Shown here one piece after another: positions 5,832-8,783 of a DNA stretch of 8,783 bases. A program made the translations under genes and the position numbers. The stretch comes from Chloroflexota bacterium. Its GTDB lineage: Bacteria > Chloroflexota > Anaerolineae > B4-G1 > SLSP01. Below the pieces are notes generated by a model, which did not search any database, was not told the origin of the DNA, and saw nothing but the letters and a program-made list of their open reading frames with translations. Location: assembly GCA_012798275.1 (NCBI GenBank), contig JAAZNO010000067.1, forward strand, positions 1-8,783. Reading direction: 5' to 3'. Positions within the stretch are counted from its first letter, which is position 1. Every line of letters begins with the position of its first letter.

Positions 5832-5887
5832 CTCTGACTTCTGCCCTCTGCCCTCTGCTTTCTGATCTCTGACTTCTGATCTCTGCT
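5832..5887. repeat. Eight-copy 7-bp tandem repeat (YTCTGMY; STRR-like)
   Basis: Eight consecutive 7-bp units with consensus (C/T)TCTG(A/C)(C/T): CTCTGAC, TTCTGCC, CTCTGCC, CTCTGCT, TTCTGAT, CTCTGAC, TTCTGAT, CTCTGCT. TCTG is invariant in all eight. The array is nearly pure pyrimidine apart from the G and A of each unit. It fills most of the 97-bp gap between the binding-protein stop and the glycerate kinase start, ending 14 bp before the ATG and 3 bp before its AAGGG ribosome site. It resembles the heptameric short tandem repeats known from cyanobacteria and some other bacteria. Confidence 0.9.
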
Positions 5888-5901
5888 GTTAAGGGTCTGC
5901 C

Positions 5902-7230
5902 ATGCACCTGCACGAGGATCTGACATTCATCCGCGAGGCGGCACTGCGCGCGGTGGACCCGGCGCGGCTGGTGCGCGAGCAGCTTCGCGTGGCCGAGGGG
6001 CGGTTATGGATTGGGGAGAACGAATGGGACCTGGCGGAGCTGCACGACATTCGGGTCATCGCTGCCGGCAAAGCGGCTGTCCCCATGGCGCAGGCCGCCG
6101 GGGAGTGCCTGGGAGCCTCGCTTACGGCGGGCGTGCTGGTGACGAAAACCCATCATGCTGCCGGTCATGTCCTGCCCGATGGATTTCAGGTCTTCGAGGC
6201 GGGGCATCCCACGCCGGATATGAACGGCGTGCGGGCCGCCCATGCGGCGCTGCGGCTGCTGGAGGACCTTACGACGCGGGACCTGGTGTTGGTCTTGCTC
6301 TCCGGCGGCGCCTCGGCGTTGTTGCCGGCGCCCGTCGAGCCGCTGGTGCTGGCGGATTTGCAGGCCGTGACCTCCCTGCTGTTGCGCTCTGGCGCGCCGA
6401 TTGGGGAGCTCAACGCCGTGCGCAAACACCTTTCGCGCCTTGCCGGCGGGCAGCTGGCCCGGCTGGCGGCGCCGGCTGCCGTGGTGACGCTGATCCTCTC
6501 CGACGTGATCGGCGACCCGCTGGACGTCATCGCTTCGGGGCCGACCGCGCCGGATCCGACGACGTATGCTGAGGCGTGGCGCGTGCTGGAGCGCTATGAC
6601 CTGCTCCCTCGCGTCCCTTCGGCGGTGCGCGAGTATCTCGCAGCAGGCAGGGCCGGCGCCGTGCTGGAAACGCCCAAACCTGCCGATCCCTGTTTTGCGC
6701 GTGTGACCAACCTCGTGATCGGCTCCAACCGCGTCGCGGCGCGGGCAGCGGCGCAGGCCGCGCAGGAGGCGGGCTATCGTCCCTTGCTGCTGAGCACCTT
6801 CGTCGAAGGGGAAGCCCGCGAGGTGGCCAAAGTCGCCGCGGCGTTGATGCGGAGCGTGCGGACCTATGGGGAGCCGTTGCCGCCGCCCGCCTGTCTGCTG
6901 TGGGGCGGAGAAACGACCGTTACCGTGCGCGGCAACGGGAAAGGCGGGCGCAATCAGGAATTGGCGCTCGCCGCCGCGCTGGCGCTGGAGGGGTTGCCCG
7001 ACATGGCGCTGCTCGCGCTGGCTACCGACGGGACCGATGGCCCGACGGATGCGGCCGGCGCCATCGTGGATGGTGCAACGGTCGGGCGCGCCCGGGCGCT
7101 GGGGCTCGATCTTTACGCCGCTTTGCGCGATAACGATGCCTATCCGGCGCTGGAGGCGTTGGAGGCGTTGTTGCGCCTTGGCCCGACGGGCACCAACGTC
7201 AACGATCTGCTGGTGATGCTCATCGCCTGA
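5902..7230 (+). CDS. Glycerate 2-kinase, type 2 (DUF4147 / MOFRL family)
   Basis: 442 residues, the normal full length for class-2 glycerate kinases, which phosphorylate D-glycerate with ATP to 2-phosphoglycerate in the cytoplasm. Visible signatures: AAGKAAVPM (~54-62, catalytic-type Lys57), the DUF4147 motif LSGGASAL (133-140), NAVRKHLS (171-178), LSDVIGDPLDVIASGPT (199-215), and the C-terminal MOFRL domain with GGETTVTVRGNGKGGRNQEL (335-354), ATDGTDGPTDAAGA (374-387) and GPTGTNVNDL (428-437). No key motif is missing. The start ATG has AAGGG six bases upstream. It lies 97 bp after the binding-protein gene, across the 7-bp repeat array, so cotranscription is possible but not shown. Relatives have been called gck, ttuD or hydroxypyruvate reductase; older annotations often call this family hydroxypyruvate reductase. 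Confidence 0.95.
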   Translation: MHLHEDLTFIREAALRAVDPARLVREQLRVAEGRLWIGENEWDLAELHDIRVIAAGKAAVPMAQAAGECLGASLTAGVLVTKTHHAAGHVLPDGFQVFEAGHPTPDMNGVRAAHAALRLLEDLTTRDLVLVLLSGGASALLPAPVEPLVLADLQAVTSLLLRSGAPIGELNAVRKHLSRLAGGQLARLAAPAAVVTLILSDVIGDPLDVIASGPTAPDPTTYAEAWRVLERYDLLPRVPSAVREYLAAGRAGAVLETPKPADPCFARVTNLVIGSNRVAARAAAQAAQEAGYRPLLLSTFVEGEAREVAKVAAALMRSVRTYGEPLPPPACLLWGGETTVTVRGNGKGGRNQELALAAALALEGLPDMALLALATDGTDGPTDAAGAIVDGATVGRARALGLDLYAALRDNDAYPALEALEALLRLGPTGTNVNDLLVMLIA

Positions 7231-7319
7231 ATCCCCTGCCTGCCCTCGCAGCCCGCGTCGGGAGGAGGTGCGCGGCGGCGATGTCCACGATTTTTGCCTC
7301 TCATCGCGCCGTCGCCATC

Positions 7320-7347
7320 TTGCGTTTTCACTTGTGTGGAGTATTAT
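7320..7347 (+). promoter_or_regulatory. Sigma-70-like promoter for the O-antigen-ligase family gene
   Basis: TTGCGT (7320-7325), a 16-bp spacer, and TATTAT (7342-7347; 5 of 6 against TATAAT). Transcription would begin near 7354, leaving a leader of about 46 nt. The -35 starts with TTGCG like the leftward promoter at 2637. There is no convincing terminator for the glycerate kinase in 7231-7319. Confidence 0.5.
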
Positions 7348-7369
7348 CCCTTCCAGAATGCGTTTAACT

Positions 7370-7385
7370 GCCCCGTTAGAGGGGC
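7370..7385 (+). promoter_or_regulatory. Small hairpin in the 5' leader of the O-antigen-ligase family gene
   Basis: GCCCC (7370-7374) and GGGGC (7381-7385) can form a 5-bp GC stem with a 6-nt loop, three bases before the AGGAG ribosome site (7389-7393). It could modulate initiation, but it is short and no regulator is implied by the sequence. Confidence 0.3.
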
Positions 7386-7399
7386 GTGAGGAGTAGGGA

Positions 7400-8783
7400 A
7401 TGTCTGCATCAAAGCTGAGTGCTTTTTGTGACCGTTTCCTCGAAGCCGGCTGGCTGTTGGGCGTGACCATCACGCCGGTGTTCTTCAATGTCTACTCACA
7501 GCGTGTCTTTGAGCCGGATAAGCTCACTACCCTGCGCGCCCTGGCGACGGTCATGGCGGTCTTCTGGCTGATCCGTTTTATCGAGGCCTGGAGGCATAAG
7601 AAGACGCTGCTCCCCTTCACCTGGCGCACGCCGCTGGTGTTGGTGGCGCTGGTGACGATGGGCGTTTACGTGTTGAGCTCGCTGTTCTCGCTGGTGCCCT
7701 ACACGAGCTTCGTCGGGTCGTATCAGCGACTTCAGGGCACGTACACGCTCTTCGCCTATCTGGTGATCTTCTTCGCGCTGTTGACCGGCCTGCACACCCG
7801 CGAGCAGTTGAATCGCCTGATCACAGTGTTGATTTTGAACAGCCTGCCGGTGGCGCTCTACGGCATCATTCAGCGCAATGGACTGGATCCTCTGCCCTGG
7901 GCGGGAGACGTCCAACATCGTGTGGCCGCCAACATGGGCAACGCCATTTTCGTGGCGGCGTATCTGATCATGATCGCCCCTTTGACGGCTGCGAAGATCG
8001 TGGAAAGCTTCCAGGACATTCTCCGCCGTGAGCCATCGCGGGTGACCGACATTCTGCGCGCGGCCGGGTACATTTTCATCTTTGTCGTGCAGGTATTGAC
8101 CATCATTTACTCGCAGAGCCGCGGCCCCTTCCTGGGCATCGGTCTGGCCTTGTTGTTGTTCCCCTACCTGCTGTTCCTGTTGCTCCAGCGCCAGGCGGTG
8201 ATGGCGGACCCGGAAAAGCGGCCCTGGTACCGCGATCTGCTGAGCGGGCTGGGCCTGGCCGCCGGTTCGCTGGTGGTGATCGGGGCTTTGGCCGGGCTGG
8301 GGATGGTGTTGCCCATCAATGGCGGCACCTACATCGGTGGCGGTTTGGGCGTGCTCATCAGCGGCGGCTTCTGGCTGCGGCTGATCGTGGAGCGCAAGGG
8401 CTGGCGCTGGCTGTGGATCGGGTGGGCCTTTGTCGGTTTGCTGGTGGCGCTGGCGCTGCTGGCGATTAACCTGCCTGGCTCCTTGCAAGATCGCGTGCGG
8501 GAAAATCCCACCTTTGGACGCATGACGCGCCTCTTGCAATGGGAGAGCGGTTCAGGGCGGGTGCGCACCCTCATCTGGGAGGGCGTGCAGGAATTGATCA
8601 CGCCGCACGAGCCTCTGCAATACCCCGATGGACGGCAGGACACCTGGAATAGGCTGCGCCCCCTGATCGGCTACGGTCCCGAGTCCATGTACGTGGCGTA
8701 CAACAGCTTCTACAAAGTCGAATTGGGGCACATCGAATCGCGCAATGCCTCGCCCGACCGTTCCCACAATGAGACATTGGATA
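7400..8783 (+). CDS. O-antigen ligase / polymerase family membrane protein (Wzy_C), N-terminal 461 residues, 3' end outside window
   Basis: The frame stays open from ATG 7400 to the window end; AGGAG lies six bases before the start. About ten hydrophobic segments are seen (roughly 19-30, 45-62, 79-98, 114-130, 138-157, 181-199, 223-237, 243-262, 285-304, 337-356), with a short basic first loop. The Wzy_C/O-antigen-ligase signature is present: YSQSRGPFLGIGLALLLF (237-254), then an extracytoplasmic loop with SGRVRTLIWEGVQEL (385-399), PLIGYGPESM (421-430) and DRSHNETLD (453-461), where R and H residues are characteristic of the family. Members polymerise or ligate undecaprenol-linked glycans at the outer membrane face. 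The acceptor is unknown; if the host is a monoderm it would not be lipid A. Family members of this kind can carry C-terminal TPR domains, which lie beyond the window if present. Confidence 0.88.
   Translation, partial: MSASKLSAFCDRFLEAGWLLGVTITPVFFNVYSQRVFEPDKLTTLRALATVMAVFWLIRFIEAWRHKKTLLPFTWRTPLVLVALVTMGVYVLSSLFSLVPYTSFVGSYQRLQGTYTLFAYLVIFFALLTGLHTREQLNRLITVLILNSLPVALYGIIQRNGLDPLPWAGDVQHRVAANMGNAIFVAAYLIMIAPLTAAKIVESFQDILRREPSRVTDILRAAGYIFIFVVQVLTIIYSQSRGPFLGIGLALLLFPYLLFLLLQRQAVMADPEKRPWYRDLLSGLGLAAGSLVVIGALAGLGMVLPINGGTYIGGGLGVLISGGFWLRLIVERKGWRWLWIGWAFVGLLVALALLAINLPGSLQDRVRENPTFGRMTRLLQWESGSGRVRTLIWEGVQELITPHEPLQYPDGRQDTWNRLRPLIGYGPESMYVAYNSFYKVELGHIESRNASPDRSHNETLD

Noticed and set aside
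7231..7319. Terminator for the glycerate kinase
   Set aside because: Only a 4-bp CCCG/CGGG stem and imperfect GGCGATG/CATCGCGCC pairing were found, with no T-run after a stable stem.
6004..7488. 494-codon minus-strand open frame across the glycerate kinase
   Set aside because: The sense strand carries a full-length, motif-complete glycerate kinase. The antisense product is low-complexity Arg/Gln/Gly-rich and crosses the promoter of the next gene.
7496..8539. 347-codon minus-strand open frame opposite the O-antigen-ligase gene
   Set aside because: The product is almost entirely Gln, His, Arg and Asp, the complement of a Leu/Val-rich membrane protein; no domain is visible.

Overview
The window is high-GC bacterial DNA, densely coding, with compact bacterial gene spacing. 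No ribosomal RNA or other decisive marker is present. The mix of an acyl-chain-free lipoprotein solute-binding protein with a Pro/Thr linker, a secreted clan GH-A glycosidase, a type-2 (MOFRL) glycerate kinase, an O-antigen-ligase family membrane protein and 7-bp pyrimidine tandem repeats suggests a member of the Chloroflexota (Anaerolineae-like). This taxonomic placement is inference and should be held loosely.

Layout. (1) Positions 2-442, plus strand: the last 146 residues of RimO, the S12 methylthiotransferase, truncated by the window edge. (2) Positions 429-2602, minus strand: a two-gene unit, a Nudix hydrolase of the CoA-pyrophosphatase type followed by an FAD-linked oxidase with weakened FAD motifs. 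They overlap by the four bases ATGA, and a good promoter lies just upstream of the Nudix gene. The oxidase and rimO overlap tail to tail by 14 bp. (3) Positions 2603-3349: about 750 bp without a convincing gene. It holds a promoter for each strand, a 172-bp element bounded by 12-bp inverted repeats with three internal hairpins, an inverted pair of 8-mers, and a short ATTCGTG-type repeat. (4) Positions 3350-7230, plus strand: a membrane-anchored or secreted clan GH-A glycoside hydrolase, a solute-binding lipoprotein 16 bp after it, an eight-copy 7-bp tandem repeat, and a type-2 glycerate kinase. (5) Positions 7400-8783, plus strand: the first 461 residues of a polytopic O-antigen ligase/polymerase family protein, with its own promoter, running off the window.

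How the genes work together. The hydrolase and binding lipoprotein are probably cotranscribed and both act outside the membrane, which fits glycan cleavage and capture, although no ABC permease genes follow. The glycerate kinase feeds glycerate into lower glycolysis; its link to the two upstream genes is only positional. The O-antigen-ligase family protein points to surface polysaccharide or glycoconjugate assembly. The Nudix and FAD-oxidase pair looks translationally coupled, but no shared pathway is evident. I found no clear new defence system or mobile island; the least explained material is the intergenic block at 2603-3349 and its palindromic element.
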